From positions 463,746 to 527,745 of the forward strand of contig CAWFHN010000011.1 in NCBI GenBank assembly GCA_963815665.1: a stretch of DNA of 64,000 nucleotides, given 5' to 3'. Position numbers and translations under genes: made by a program. Below, in pieces: positions 25,573 through 34,510 of this stretch. The notes beneath the pieces are model-generated. The model was not told the DNA's origin, did not search any database, and saw nothing but the letters and a program-made list of their open reading frames with translations. Source of the DNA: DASUPK01 sp963815665 (GTDB lineage Bacteria; Actinomycetota; Thermoleophilia; Solirubrobacterales; 70-9). Positions within the stretch are counted from its first letter, which is position 1. Each line of letters begins with the position of its first letter.

Positions 25573-26859
25573 CTAGCGAACGTGGAAGCCTGACCCGGAC
25601 AAGCGCCCGATGTCGTTGGTCAAGCCGATGACGAAGAGCATCAGGATTAGTAGGAACCCGACCGCGCTGGCGCGCTCGATCACGCTGAACGGGACGCGCC
25701 TGCCCCTGACCTTCTCGACGAGGCTCCAGAAGATGTGGCCGCCGTCCAACGGCAGGAAGGGGAACAGGTTGATGATCGCGAGCGAGAGGCTGATCACGGC
25801 GAGCAGCGTGAGGGCCTCTCGGGCGCCGAACTGGATCGTCTGATGCGCCACGTCGCTCACGCCGACGACGCCGGAGAGCTGCTTGCGCTGCTCGGGCTCG
25901 AAGATCCGTGCGAAGGTCGAGACGGTCTTCGTGGTGACGTCCCACATGAAGCTCACCGAGCGTCCGGCCGCGGCCGGGACCGAGAGGTTCTCCGGCACCG
26001 TGCCTCCCTCCCCGAAGCCGAAGCCCACCCGGTAACGCCCGTTCGGGTCTCCATCCTTGATCGCCGGGGCATTGGCGTCATAGAAGGGCGTCAGCTTGAC
26101 CGTGACCAGCTTCCCGTCCCGCTTCACCACGAAGACCGCGAACGTGGTTGCCTGGCAGCCGTCGACGGGTGTGCCGGCGCAGGTGTGGGAGTTGACCTGC
26201 CTGGCGATCGCGTCCGCGCGATCGGCGAGATCGTTCTCGCTCGGCCGTGAACCGCCCGCTGAGGGGCGTACCCCGTCGACGGAGATGAGCTGATCGCCCT
26301 GCTTGAAGACTCCCTGGGCGGGCTTGTCCTTCTCGATCGACCCAACCTCCAGCGTCGTTGGTCGCTGCAGGCCCAGGGCGAGGAAGAAGAGGACGAGGAA
26401 GGCGATCAGGACGTTCATCGCCGGGCCCGCGGCGATCACGACGATCCGCTTCCAGACCGGCTGGTTGTAATACGCACGCTTGAGGACGTCGGGCGGAAGG
26501 CCCTCCAGCTCGTTCCGGTCCTGCCCGGCGGATTCCACCCTCTCCAGTAGGCCCTCCGGGGTATCGCGACCTGCACTGGTGGCGATCTCAAGCTCCGGGC
26601 GGCCGGCGCGAGATCCGGCCGGAACCTCAGCGGCTTCCAGCTCCTCCGGATTCATCCCGGTGATCTTCACGAAGCCGCCGAGCGGGATCATCCCGATCCC
26701 GTATTCGGTCTCCCCCCGCCTGAAGCTGACCAGCTTGGGCGGGAAGAAGAGGAAGAAGCGCTCGACCCGCATGCCGGTCGCCTTGGCGACGAGGAAGTGG
26801 CCGAATTCGTGCAGGATGATCAGCGCGCAGAACCCGGCGAAGACGAGGAGCCAGCTCAA
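25573..26859 (-). CDS. rseP: Site-2 intramembrane metalloprotease
   Basis: 428 residues with the N-terminal zinc motif ILHEFGHFLVAK in the first membrane helix, a PDZ-like insert, and the C-terminal LFPFLPLDGGHIFW motif supplying the third ligand. It cuts transmembrane anti-sigma factors or other membrane proteins inside the bilayer. Its ATG overlaps the dxr stop (ATGA), the conserved dxr-rseP pairing of actinobacteria. The paralogous membrane-anchored HTH proteins at 11.3-13.3 kb are conceivable substrates, but nothing in the sequence links them. Confidence 0.93.
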   Translation of the reverse strand: MSWLLVFAGFCALIILHEFGHFLVAKATGMRVERFFLFFPPKLVSFRRGETEYGIGMIPLGGFVKITGMNPEELEAAEVPAGSRAGRPELEIATSAGRDTPEGLLERVESAGQDRNELEGLPPDVLKRAYYNQPVWKRIVVIAAGPAMNVLIAFLVLFFLALGLQRPTTLEVGSIEKDKPAQGVFKQGDQLISVDGVRPSAGGSRPSENDLADRADAIARQVNSHTCAGTPVDGCQATTFAVFVVKRDGKLVTVKLTPFYDANAPAIKDGDPNGRYRVGFGFGEGGTVPENLSVPAAAGRSVSFMWDVTTKTVSTFARIFEPEQRKQLSGVVGVSDVAHQTIQFGAREALTLLAVISLSLAIINLFPFLPLDGGHIFWSLVEKVRGRRVPFSVIERASAVGFLLILMLFVIGLTNDIGRLSGSGFHVR

Positions 26860-28001
26860 GCGACGGCCAGGCCCTCGATCAACCCGCGGGCGTGCTCGCG
26901 TGCCGCGGCGTCGACGTCGAAGAGGTCCTCGAAGTGGCGGACCGGACCACCGGGGATCGCCTCGAGGGTCCGGTCGATCACCTCCGGGATGCCGGTGAAC
27001 GGGATGCGCGCGGCCAGGAATGCCTCGACGGCCACCTCATCGGCCGCGTTCAGCACACAGGGCGCGGTCCCCCCCACCTCGCCGGCCTCTCGTGCGAGGC
27101 GCAGGCAGGCGAAGGTGTCGGGGTCCGGCCGCTCGAAGCTGAGTTGCCCGACGCTCGCCAGGTCGAGGGTGGGAACGTCCACGTCGGCTCGCTCCGGGAA
27201 CTGAAGCGCGTAGGAGATCGGCACCTTCATGTCCGGGTAGCCGAGATGGGCGAGCGAGGCGCCGTCGTTGAGGTGGACGAGCGAGTGGACGATCGACTGC
27301 GGGTGGACGACGACGTCGATCGCCGCGTAGGGGACGCCGAAGAGGTGGTGCGCCTCGATCATCTCGAAGCCCTTGTTCATCAGGGTCGCCGAGTCGATCG
27401 TGATCCTGCCGCCCATCTCCCAGGTGGGGTGCGCGAGTGCCTCGTCGGGCGTGATCCCGGAGAGGTCGGTACGGCCGCGGAAGGGCCCGCCGGACGCGGT
27501 CAGAACGAGGCGCTCGACCGTCCCGGGGGGCTCGGCTCCGATCAGCTGGAACAGGGCCGAATGCTCCGAGTCCACGGGGAGGATCCGGGCGTCGGTGGCC
27601 TCGGCGAGCGCGGTGACCAGCTCGCCGCCGATCACCAGGCTCTCCTTGTTGGCGAGCGCCAGGTCGATTCCCTCGGTGAGGGCGACGACCGTGGGACCGA
27701 GCCCGGCAGCCCCGACGACCGCGTTCAGGACCAGGTCCGGCCTGGAGGCCCCGATCAGCTCGCGGACGCCGGCCTCGCCGGCCAGCACCTGTCCTCCCCA
27801 GGCCTCACCGGCCCGCGCGGCGGAGTCGATATCGGCGAGCGCGACGGCGGGCACGCCGTGGTCGCGCGCCTGCGCCAGCACCCGCTCCCAGCTCGTGTCG
27901 GCGGATAGCCCGGCAACCTGGAGGCCATCGGCGGCGCCGATCACCTCGAGCGCCTGGGTGCCGATCGATCCCGTCGACCCGAGTATCAGCACTCGCTTCA
28001 C
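26856..28001 (-). CDS. dxr: 1-deoxy-D-xylulose 5-phosphate reductoisomerase
   Basis: 381 residues. The NADPH-binding motif VLILGSTGSIGTQALEVI opens the protein; ANKESLVIGG, the PVDSEHSAL metal motif, TASGGPF and NKGFEMIEAHHLF are the active-site blocks. It commits carbon to the MEP isoprenoid pathway. The GTG at 28001 begins the Rossmann fold directly. Cotranscribed with rseP by a four-base overlap. Confidence 0.96.
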   Translation of the reverse strand: MKRVLILGSTGSIGTQALEVIGAADGLQVAGLSADTSWERVLAQARDHGVPAVALADIDSAARAGEAWGGQVLAGEAGVRELIGASRPDLVLNAVVGAAGLGPTVVALTEGIDLALANKESLVIGGELVTALAEATDARILPVDSEHSALFQLIGAEPPGTVERLVLTASGGPFRGRTDLSGITPDEALAHPTWEMGGRITIDSATLMNKGFEMIEAHHLFGVPYAAIDVVVHPQSIVHSLVHLNDGASLAHLGYPDMKVPISYALQFPERADVDVPTLDLASVGQLSFERPDPDTFACLRLAREAGEVGGTAPCVLNAADEVAVEAFLAARIPFTGIPEVIDRTLEAIPGGPVRHFEDLFDVDAAAREHARGLIEGLAVA

Positions 28002-28060
28002 GGGCTGAGTGTAGGTGTCAACCCAAACCCCCCGTAAACGGATCGTGCACCTGAAACGAA

Positions 28061-28086
28061 GACGGGAGGCCCGAGGGCCTCCCGTC
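28061..28086 (-). terminator. Strong hairpin terminator after the secreted-protein gene
   Basis: A perfect inverted repeat GACGGGAGGCCC (28061-28072) / GGGCCTCCCGTC (28075-28086) lies 26 bases beyond the stop of the leftward gene at 28113. On the minus strand it is followed by TTCGTTTC, a weak T-rich run. It insulates dxr from the upstream gene. Confidence 0.7.
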
Positions 28087-28112
28087 GTTCGCACGTCGTT
28101 TGAGTTCCGGCT

Positions 28113-28634
28113 CTAGCGGGTCTGGACGGCCGTGAGCTCGAACTGCGGCACCTTCAGGTTGCCGGTCGTCTGGTTGCAGGCGATGGAGAACGTGTGCACG
28201 CCGCCCTGCGCGGTCGTGCCGATGTTGATGCCGAACCCCTCGATTCCGCCGGGGGTGTGCACGTTGGTCTTCGTGCCGGTGATCTCGGCGCCATCGGACT
28301 CGAGGTGGCACACGCCGGCAGCGGGGTTCCCCCCACCGTCAAAGGTGCCGTCGAAGGTGAGCAGGTACTTCCGCGGGAAGCCCGTCGAGCCGTTCACGTT
28401 CACCTGGGTGCACTTCGTGAACGTCGTCGAGCTGCTCGGGTCACACGGCGTCGTGCCGGTCTGGGCGTTCGTGGAGGCGACACCCAGGACCTTGAGGCGT
28501 GCGTCCTTGCTCAGGCCCTTGTACTCGATCTTCTTGCTGGTGGCCGCGTACGCGCCTCCTCCAAGTGCCACACAGAGTGCGATGAATCCCACTACGAGGC
28601 CCGCCGATGGCCGGCGGTTGAACAGCTTCTTCAT
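28113..28634 (-). CDS. Secreted protein of unknown function
   Basis: 173 residues with a signal peptide (MKKLFNRRPSAGLVVGFIAL then CVALGGGAYAATS) and a mature domain rich in Thr, Gly and beta-strand pattern. Cysteine pairs (CDPSSSTTFTKC and later single Cys) could form disulfides via the window's DsbA-VKOR system. Shine-Dalgarno GGGAG lies nine bases before the ATG. Short secreted proteins with this signal-peptide style are common in Solirubrobacterales; no catalytic motif is seen. Confidence 0.7.
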   Translation of the reverse strand: MKKLFNRRPSAGLVVGFIALCVALGGGAYAATSKKIEYKGLSKDARLKVLGVASTNAQTGTTPCDPSSSTTFTKCTQVNVNGSTGFPRKYLLTFDGTFDGGGNPAAGVCHLESDGAEITGTKTNVHTPGGIEGFGINIGTTAQGGVHTFSIACNQTTGNLKVPQFELTAVQTR

Positions 28635-28730
28635 CCAGAACCACTCCCTTTCACGTTTTCCGGGCGTTGTGAGCGTTCGCTGCCGAAACAGCATGAGGCC
28701 GAGAAGTTGCGCCCTTGCGAGGATGCATTC

Positions 28731-29528
28731 ATGGCCCTCAGGCGACGAAGCCGCAAGAAGCCCGACCCGGCGATCGATTCGGAGGGCATCCGGGACGTCG
28801 TGCGGCGCACGGACGCGAATCCCCAGCTCGTCGCAACGGCCCGCTTCCTGCGTGGGCTGATCCCCGGCGGCGGCGAGCCGGAGACGTCTGAGATGCCCGA
28901 GCCGATGCAGCGCCTCGTGGACGAGGTGCAGCCGCAGGGGCCGAGCACACTCCGCGAGATAGGCAAGGGGGCGCTGCAGGCCTGGCAGGCGCTCTCGGAG
29001 GCGCAGAGGCGCAGGCAGGGGACCGCGGATGTGGCGATCGTCTTCACCGATTTGGTGGGTTTCTCGGACTGGGCCCTCGAGGTCGGTGACGAAGCCGCCC
29101 TGGAGGTCCTGCGCCAGGTCGGCGACGCCGAGCAGAAGGCGATCTCCGCCAACAAGGGGGCGGTGGTCAAGCGCCTGGGAGACGGCGCCATGGCCGTCTT
29201 CGGCAACGCCGCGCAGGCCGTCTCCGCGGCGCTCGCGGCCCAGGACGGGATCTCGGAGATCGAGGTGGAGGGGTACCGGCCGACGCAGCGTGCTGGGGTG
29301 CACAGCGGCACGCCCCGCAAGGTCAAGGGGGACTTCCTCGGCGTCGACGTCAACATCGCGGCCAGGGTCGGGGACGCCGCACAGGGCGGCGAGGTCCTGA
29401 TCTCGGAATCCGTCCGCGAGGAGCTCGATGGGCGCCGCTACAAGTTCGGCGCGACGCGCGAGCTCTCCGCGGCGGGCGCCCCCGCGGATCTGACCGTGTG
29501 CTCAGTGAAGTCGAAGCGCCGCCGCTGA
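28731..29528 (+). CDS. Class III adenylate/guanylate cyclase
   Basis: A 265-residue soluble protein. After a charged N-terminal region of about 95 residues comes a class III catalytic domain. It has VFTDLVGFSDWA (metal Asp), VVKRLGDGAMAVF (purine-site Lys and second metal Asp), and GDFLGVDVNIAARVGDAAQGG, supplying the transition-state Asn and Arg. All key residues look intact, so it should make a cyclic nucleotide. The N-terminal region matches no sensor domain I recognise. It diverges from the secreted-protein gene. An XRE regulator follows on the same strand. Confidence 0.85.
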   Translation: MALRRRSRKKPDPAIDSEGIRDVVRRTDANPQLVATARFLRGLIPGGGEPETSEMPEPMQRLVDEVQPQGPSTLREIGKGALQAWQALSEAQRRRQGTADVAIVFTDLVGFSDWALEVGDEAALEVLRQVGDAEQKAISANKGAVVKRLGDGAMAVFGNAAQAVSAALAAQDGISEIEVEGYRPTQRAGVHSGTPRKVKGDFLGVDVNIAARVGDAAQGGEVLISESVREELDGRRYKFGATRELSAAGAPADLTVCSVKSKRRR

Positions 29529-29583
29529 GCGATTACCAGGCGGGTAATGGATCGGGCACAGCGGCCGGGCTAAGGTCCGCGCC

Positions 29584-30375
29584 ATGAGCCCCGTCGCGAC
29601 CGGTGGTGGCGCCGGCGAGTTGCTTCGCGAATGGCGCAAGCGGCGCCGGATGAGCCAGCTGGACCTGGCGCTCGAGGCGAACGTCTCGGCGCGGCACCTC
29701 AGCTTCGTCGAGACGGGCCGTTCTCATCCGAGCCGAGAGATGGTGCTGACGCTGGCGGAGCACCTGGAGGTTCCCCTGCGCGAGCAGAACGCGCTGCTGC
29801 TGGCCGCCGGATACGCGCCCGGCTTCACGGAGACGCCGCTCGCCGACGACCAGATGGACCCGGTGCGCCACGCGCTCGACGCGATCCTCGCCGGCCACGA
29901 GCCCTACCCGGCGGTGATCGTCGACCGCCAGTGGGAGATCGTCGCCTCCAACTCGCCCGCGGGGATCCTCCTCGAGGGCGTCTCCGACGAGCTCCTGGCT
30001 CCCCCCGCCAACGCCCTGCGGATCACTCTCCATCCCGGCGGCATGGCTCCTCGCATCCTCAACTTCGAGGAGTGGAGCGGCCATCTGCTGACCCGGCTGC
30101 GGCGCCAGGCGCTCCTCTCCCAGGACCCGGCGCTGGCGGGGCTCGAGCGCGAGCTGCTCGGCTATCCGGGCGTCGAGCAGTCGAGCGGTCTCGCCGAGCC
30201 TGAGGAGATGCTCTTCGTCCCCTTGAGGTTGCGGCTGCCGGGCGGCACCGTGCTCTCGCTGTTCAGCACGGTCGCCACCTTCGGCACGGCGCTCGACATC
30301 ACCCTGGAGGAGCTCTCCATCGAGTCCTTCTTCCCCGCCGACGAGGCGACGAAGGACTACCTCCGGGGTAATTGA
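29584..30375 (+). CDS. XRE-family regulator with MmyB-like ligand-binding domain
   Basis: 263 residues: an N-terminal XRE HTH at about residues 12-65 (LREWRKRRRMSQLDLALEAN, SARHLSFVETGRSHPSREM) and a C-terminal domain with YPAVIVDRQWEIVASN, NALRITLHPGGMAPRILNF and LPGGTVLSLFSTVATFG. This is the MmyB-like transcription-factor ligand-binding fold, which can hold fatty-acid-like ligands. It likely regulates the SnoaL-like gene just downstream or other nearby genes. Confidence 0.88.
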   Translation: MSPVATGGGAGELLREWRKRRRMSQLDLALEANVSARHLSFVETGRSHPSREMVLTLAEHLEVPLREQNALLLAAGYAPGFTETPLADDQMDPVRHALDAILAGHEPYPAVIVDRQWEIVASNSPAGILLEGVSDELLAPPANALRITLHPGGMAPRILNFEEWSGHLLTRLRRQALLSQDPALAGLERELLGYPGVEQSSGLAEPEEMLFVPLRLRLPGGTVLSLFSTVATFGTALDITLEELSIESFFPADEATKDYLRGN

Positions 30376-30449
30376 GCGGCGGGCCAGCCGATGGCACCTT
30401 GGTCGGGAAGACGCGCAGCGGGCGCGTCCGGACCGAAAAGGAGACACAG

Positions 30450-30857
30450 ATGACCGAGCAGACGGCAGCCATCGAGCGGGAGGGATTCACCGTCGATACC
30501 TTCGCGCGCTTTTGGGCGAAGCCCGACCTCTCCACCCCATCGGATGACCTCCGCGAAGACGTGATCGGCTACTGGCCGGGCAGTGACGAGCCGGTGCGCG
30601 GCCGCGAGGAGTACGTCGGAGCGTTGGGCGAGCTGCTCGCCCGCGTCCCGGACCTGACACTGGAGGTCGTCGAGTCCGCCGACAACGGCGAGTACCTGTT
30701 CATCCGCTGGGTCGCGCACGCGACGGGCGCCGGCGGCCCCATCGAGCACACCGGCATCGACCGGGTCAAGGTCGTTGACGGTCAGGTCGTCGAGAACAGG
30801 ATCTTCTTCGACCGCGCCGCGTTCGAGCGGAAGCTGGGGGTCTCGCTGGAGCTGTGA
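30450..30857 (+). CDS. SnoaL-like/NTF2-fold protein
   Basis: 135 residues with a strong Shine-Dalgarno (AAGGAG) before the ATG. The conical NTF2-like barrel pattern is shown by DVIGYWPGSDEPVRGREEYVG and the TGAGGPIEHTGIDRVKVVDG strand pair. Members are small-molecule cyclases, isomerases or binding proteins. It follows the XRE regulator by 74 bases on the same strand. Specific activity cannot be assigned. Confidence 0.75.
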   Translation: MTEQTAAIEREGFTVDTFARFWAKPDLSTPSDDLREDVIGYWPGSDEPVRGREEYVGALGELLARVPDLTLEVVESADNGEYLFIRWVAHATGAGGPIEHTGIDRVKVVDGQVVENRIFFDRAAFERKLGVSLEL

Positions 30858-30934
30858 GGTTCCCCGAGCTGGACATCCCGGAGATCGTGATCAGCGGTCA
30901 GGAGATCCTCGCGGACCTGCTCTATCCGGACGGG

Positions 30935-31849
30935 TCAGTAGACGAGGGCGACCGAGAGGTAGTAGCCGACGACCACGGTGAAGAGCACGGCGTCGAGGCG
31001 GTCGATCAGGCCTCCGTGGGGGCCGAAGAGGCGGCCGGTGTCCTTGACGCCGAGGTCGCGCTTGATCAGGGACGCGAACAGGTCCCCGATCGGCGCGATC
31101 ACGCCGATGGCCATACCCATCAGCAGCGCGTCGGTGCCCGGTAGCCAGTCCTGGTAGAGACCCGCGAACCAGAAGCCCATGGTCGCCCCGAGGAAGCCGC
31201 CGATCCCCCCCTCCAGCGTCTTGTTGGGTGAGATCCGCGGCGTGATCTTGCGGGAGCCGAACAGCCTGCCCGCCGCGTAGGCGGCCGTGTCGCCCAGGAA
31301 CGTCGCCACCAGCACGTCGATCAGCAGCGCCCCGCCGTGCATTGGCAGGTCGCGGAGGAGGACGGCGTGGGAGAAGCCGATCCCCATCCAGGCGACGCCG
31401 AGCACGGTGAAGGCGATCGAGGTGGTGATCGCCTCGTGAGAGCGTCTCGCGGCGGCGAACGCGAAGGCGAGCGGGAAGAGCGCCGCGAAGACCAGCAGGA
31501 TCTGGAACGCGTCGCCGTAGTGGGCCGCGACCACCATGCCCCCCACGACCGCATAGGCGGGCAGCATGATCGGCTGCTCCGGCTCTGCCATGCGGAAGAA
31601 CTCCCGCAGCCCGAGGACGCCGAGAACGATCATCGCCGCGGCGAAGACCGCGCCGCCCGCCCCGACGATGGCGATCGCGAAGATGACCCAGGGGATCGCG
31701 ACCACAACCCGCGCCGTCGTCTCGGACATCTCCGGGACCAGGCGTTTCAGACCGTGCCTGCCGCCGGTTTCTTCCTCCTCCGAGGCGCGCCTGACGATGA
31801 TCTCGGGCTCGCGCGGCTCGTCCTCGAACGGGTCCAGATCCTCGACCAT
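30935..31849 (-). CDS. cdsA: Phosphatidate cytidylyltransferase
   Basis: 304 residues with eight or so membrane helices and the C-terminal family signature beginning SLIKRDLGVKDTG and continuing FGPHGGLIDRLDA. It makes CDP-diacylglycerol, the precursor used by the PgsA-like enzyme at 17 kb. A hydrophilic acidic N-terminal tail of about 45 residues precedes the first helix. It follows uppS by two bases, at the end of the rpsB block. Confidence 0.95.
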   Translation of the reverse strand: MVEDLDPFEDEPREPEIIVRRASEEEETGGRHGLKRLVPEMSETTARVVVAIPWVIFAIAIVGAGGAVFAAAMIVLGVLGLREFFRMAEPEQPIMLPAYAVVGGMVVAAHYGDAFQILLVFAALFPLAFAFAAARRSHEAITTSIAFTVLGVAWMGIGFSHAVLLRDLPMHGGALLIDVLVATFLGDTAAYAAGRLFGSRKITPRISPNKTLEGGIGGFLGATMGFWFAGLYQDWLPGTDALLMGMAIGVIAPIGDLFASLIKRDLGVKDTGRLFGPHGGLIDRLDAVLFTVVVGYYLSVALVY

Positions 31850-31851
31850 GG

Positions 31852-32514
31852 CTACCTCGCCCCGAAGCGCCGCCGGCGCTCCTCGTAGATGTTCAGCGAC
31901 GCCTCGAATGCCTCGCGGGTGAAGTCGGGCCAGAGCTCCTCACGGAAGACGAACTCCGAGTAGGCGCACTGCCAGAGCAGGTAGTTCGAGAGGCGCTGCT
32001 CGCCGCTGGTGCGGATCAGCAGGTCCGGGTCGTGCATCTCGGGGGCGTAGAGGTGGCTCTTGAACTCCTCCTCCCCGCCCCCGCCGTAGGCCGCCGCGGC
32101 GTCGAGGATCTCCGAGCGGCCGCCGTAGTTGAAGGCGACGAAAAGCGTGATCCGGTCATTCCCGTCCGTCTCGGCCTCGGCCCAGTCCATCCGGCCGGTG
32201 AGCTCGTCCGAGATCCCCTCGCGCCGACCGATGAAGCGCATGCGGACTCCCTCCTCGTCCAGCTCCGGGGTCTCGCGATCGATGCGCTCGGCGAACATCG
32301 CCATCAGGCCGTCGACCTCCTCCCTGGGCCGGGTCCAGTTCTCCGTCGAGAAGGAATAGACCGTGAGCTCCTTGACGCCGAACTCGGCGGCGTCGCGCAA
32401 GCGCTCCTTGACGACGTCCGCGCCCGCCTGGTGTCCCTCGATCACGGGCAGGCCCCGCTGTTGAGCCCAGCGCCCATTGCCGTCGGTGATGATCGCGACG
32501 TACTCGGCTGGCAT
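31852..32514 (-). CDS. uppS: Isoprenyl diphosphate synthase (UppS, cis type)
   Basis: 220 residues with the cis-prenyltransferase motifs IITDGNGRWAQQRG (catalytic Asp), TVYSFSTENWTRP, FNYGGRSEI and DLLIRTSGEQRLSNYLLWQ. It builds the undecaprenyl (or similar) lipid carrier for peptidoglycan from isoprenoid precursors supplied by dxr and ispG. Chain length is not readable from sequence. Confidence 0.95.
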   Translation of the reverse strand: MPAEYVAIITDGNGRWAQQRGLPVIEGHQAGADVVKERLRDAAEFGVKELTVYSFSTENWTRPREEVDGLMAMFAERIDRETPELDEEGVRMRFIGRREGISDELTGRMDWAEAETDGNDRITLFVAFNYGGRSEILDAAAAYGGGGEEEFKSHLYAPEMHDPDLLIRTSGEQRLSNYLLWQCAYSEFVFREELWPDFTREAFEASLNIYEERRRRFGAR

Positions 32515-32545
32515 CTTGAGGGGAGTCTCGCGGTCCGGCCTCAGC

Positions 32546-33115
32546 CTAGACCTCGAGGATCTCCTCCTCTTTGCCTTTGAGGAGCGAGTCGATCTCGCTG
32601 ATCGCGGCGTCGGTCCCCTTCTGCAGCTCGGTCTCGCCGTGGTGCTCCTCGTCCGAGCCCGCCTCGCCCTCCTTCTTCAGCTCGCGGAGGTCGTGCATGA
32701 CGTCGCGGCGGATGTTGCGAACGGCGACGCGGCCGTCCTCGGCGACCTTGTGGACCACCTTGACCAGCTCCTTGCGCCGTTCCTCGGTGAGCTCGGGGAT
32801 CTGCAGGCGGATCACGTTTCCGTCGTTCGAGGGCGTCAGCCCGAGGTCGGACTCCATGACGGCCTTCTCGATCGTGTTGATCGACGACTTGTCGTAGGGC
32901 GTCACGGTGAGCATGCGCGCGTCTGTCGCCGCCACCTGGGCAAGCTGCTTGAGGGGGGTCTGCGCGCCGTAGTAGTCGACGTCAAGGCGATCGAGGAGGT
33001 GCGGCGAGGCGCGTCCGGTTCGGATGGTGGAGAACTCGTTGCGCGTCGACTCCACCGACTTCTGCATGCGCTCCTTGGCGTCGGCGAGGAACTCATCGAT
33101 CATCTCGAGCGTCAT
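32546..33115 (-). CDS. frr: Ribosome recycling factor
   Basis: 189 residues, near the family's usual 185. The N-terminal helix has EFSTIRTGRASPHLLDRLDV, then TPLKQLAQVAATDARML and the C-terminal helices with TEERRKELVKVVHKVAED. It splits post-termination ribosomes with EF-G. It overlaps the pyrH stop by four bases. Confidence 0.96.
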   Translation of the reverse strand: MTLEMIDEFLADAKERMQKSVESTRNEFSTIRTGRASPHLLDRLDVDYYGAQTPLKQLAQVAATDARMLTVTPYDKSSINTIEKAVMESDLGLTPSNDGNVIRLQIPELTEERRKELVKVVHKVAEDGRVAVRNIRRDVMHDLRELKKEGEAGSDEEHHGETELQKGTDAAISEIDSLLKGKEEEILEV

Positions 33116-33867
33116 GTGCGGACCCCCGGAGTTGGCTCCGTAGCGGGCTTCGAGGACACCAAAGTGCCGACCCTCTCTCCGCTGACGATCCTATCTATGT
33201 TGCGCTCGTCCGCCATGTTGAAGACGTAGATGGGCAGGTCGTTGTCCATGCAGAGCGAGAGGGCGGTCGAGTCCATGACGCGGAGCCCCCGTTCGATCGC
33301 CTCGCGGTGGCTGATCTCGGGCAGGAACTCCGCAGCCGGGTCGACCGAGGGGTCGGCGGTGTACACGCCCTCCACCCCGTTCTTGGCCATCAGGATCGCC
33401 TCGGCATGGATCTCCAGAGCCCTGAGGGCGGCCGCCGTGTCGGTGGTGAAGAACGGGTTCCCGGTGCCGGCGGCGAAGATCACCGCTCGGCCCTTCTCGA
33501 GGTGGCGGATCGCCCGGCGGCGGATGTAGGGCTCCGCGACCTCGGTGACGGCCATCGCCGACAGGACCCGGGTGTCCACGCCCTCCTTCTCGAAGGCGTC
33601 CTGCAGCGTCAGGGCGTTGAGCACGGTCGCCAGCATCCCCATGTAGTCCGCGGTGGCGCGGTCCATGCCCTCCGCGGCGCCCTCGAGACCGCGGTAGATG
33701 TTGCCGGCTCCGACCACGACCGCGATGTCGACGTCATGCGCGCGCACCTCGCGGACCTGAGCGGCGATCCGCTCGATCTGGGCGGGATCGGTGCCGTAGT
33801 CCAGGTTGCCCATCAGGGCCTCCCCGGAGAGCTTCAGCAGGATTCGATTGAAGCGAGCCGAGGCCAC
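33112..33867 (-). CDS. pyrH: UMP kinase
   Basis: 251 residues of the amino-acid kinase fold: LLKLSGEALMG, VVVGAGNIYRG, the GTGNPFFTTDTAAALRA loop and AKNGVEGVYTADP. It makes UDP from UMP. The GTG at 33867 begins at the conserved N-terminus (ASARFNRILLKLSG), seven bases after tsf. Confidence 0.96.
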   Translation of the reverse strand: MASARFNRILLKLSGEALMGNLDYGTDPAQIERIAAQVREVRAHDVDIAVVVGAGNIYRGLEGAAEGMDRATADYMGMLATVLNALTLQDAFEKEGVDTRVLSAMAVTEVAEPYIRRRAIRHLEKGRAVIFAAGTGNPFFTTDTAAALRALEIHAEAILMAKNGVEGVYTADPSVDPAAEFLPEISHREAIERGLRVMDSTALSLCMDNDLPIYVFNMADERNIDRIVSGERVGTLVSSKPATEPTPGVRT

Positions 33868-33874
33868 GCCGGCC

Positions 33875-34510
33875 CTACTCCTGCCCCACCTCGAAGCGCG
33901 CGAAGCGGGCGATCCGCACGTTCTCGCCGGTCTTGGCGGCCAACTCGGCCCGCAGGTCCTCGATCGTCTTGCCCTCGTAGCGATCCTCGTTGAAGTGCTT
34001 CTGGTCCAGCAGGACGAGCTCCGAGGCCCACTTCTTGATCTGGCCCTCGACGATCTTCTCGACGACATTGTCGGGCTTGCCGTCCGCCCGGGCCTTCTCC
34101 TCGAGGATCCTGCGCTCGTCGGCCACCTCGTCCTCCGGGATCTCCTCGATCGAGACGTGCCGCGGGTTCATCGCGGCGATGTGGACGGCGACCTCGTGCG
34201 CAAATTCCTTGAAGTCGTCGTTGAGCGCGACGAAGTCGGTCTCGCACAGCACCTCGACCAGGACGCCGATCCGCTGCTGCTTGCGCTCCCCCGTTCCGCT
34301 CGAGTGCGTATACGAGGCGACCACGCCCTCTGCCGTTCCCCGGCCACTGCGCTTGGCGGCTGAGGCTGCTCCCCTCTTGCGGAGGATCTCGATCGACTTC
34401 TGCTCGTCGCCCTCCGCCTCCTCGAGCGCTTTCTTGACGTCCACGATCGGAGCGCCGGTGCGCTCGCGAAGGGCTTTCACCTCGGCTGCTGACGCCTTGT
34501 ATGGCGCCAT
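33875..34510 (-). CDS. tsf: Elongation factor Ts
   Basis: 211 residues with the UBA-like N-terminus (VKALRERTGAPIVDVKKALE) and the core VLVEVLCETDFVALNDDFKEF, the EF-Tu-contact motif. It is of the short form seen in actinobacteria and cyanobacteria. The ATG overlaps the rpsB TGA by one base. Confidence 0.96.
   Translation of the reverse strand: MAPYKASAAEVKALRERTGAPIVDVKKALEEAEGDEQKSIEILRKRGAASAAKRSGRGTAEGVVASYTHSSGTGERKQQRIGVLVEVLCETDFVALNDDFKEFAHEVAVHIAAMNPRHVSIEEIPEDEVADERRILEEKARADGKPDNVVEKIVEGQIKKWASELVLLDQKHFNEDRYEGKTIEDLRAELAAKTGENVRIARFARFEVGQE

Noticed and set aside
30854..31144. Rightward reading frame overlapping the SnoaL-like stop (GTGA) and running antisense into cdsA
   Set aside because: Only about 27 codons lie outside cdsA; the rest is the reverse of a well-supported gene and has its skewed acidic composition. 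No domain seen.
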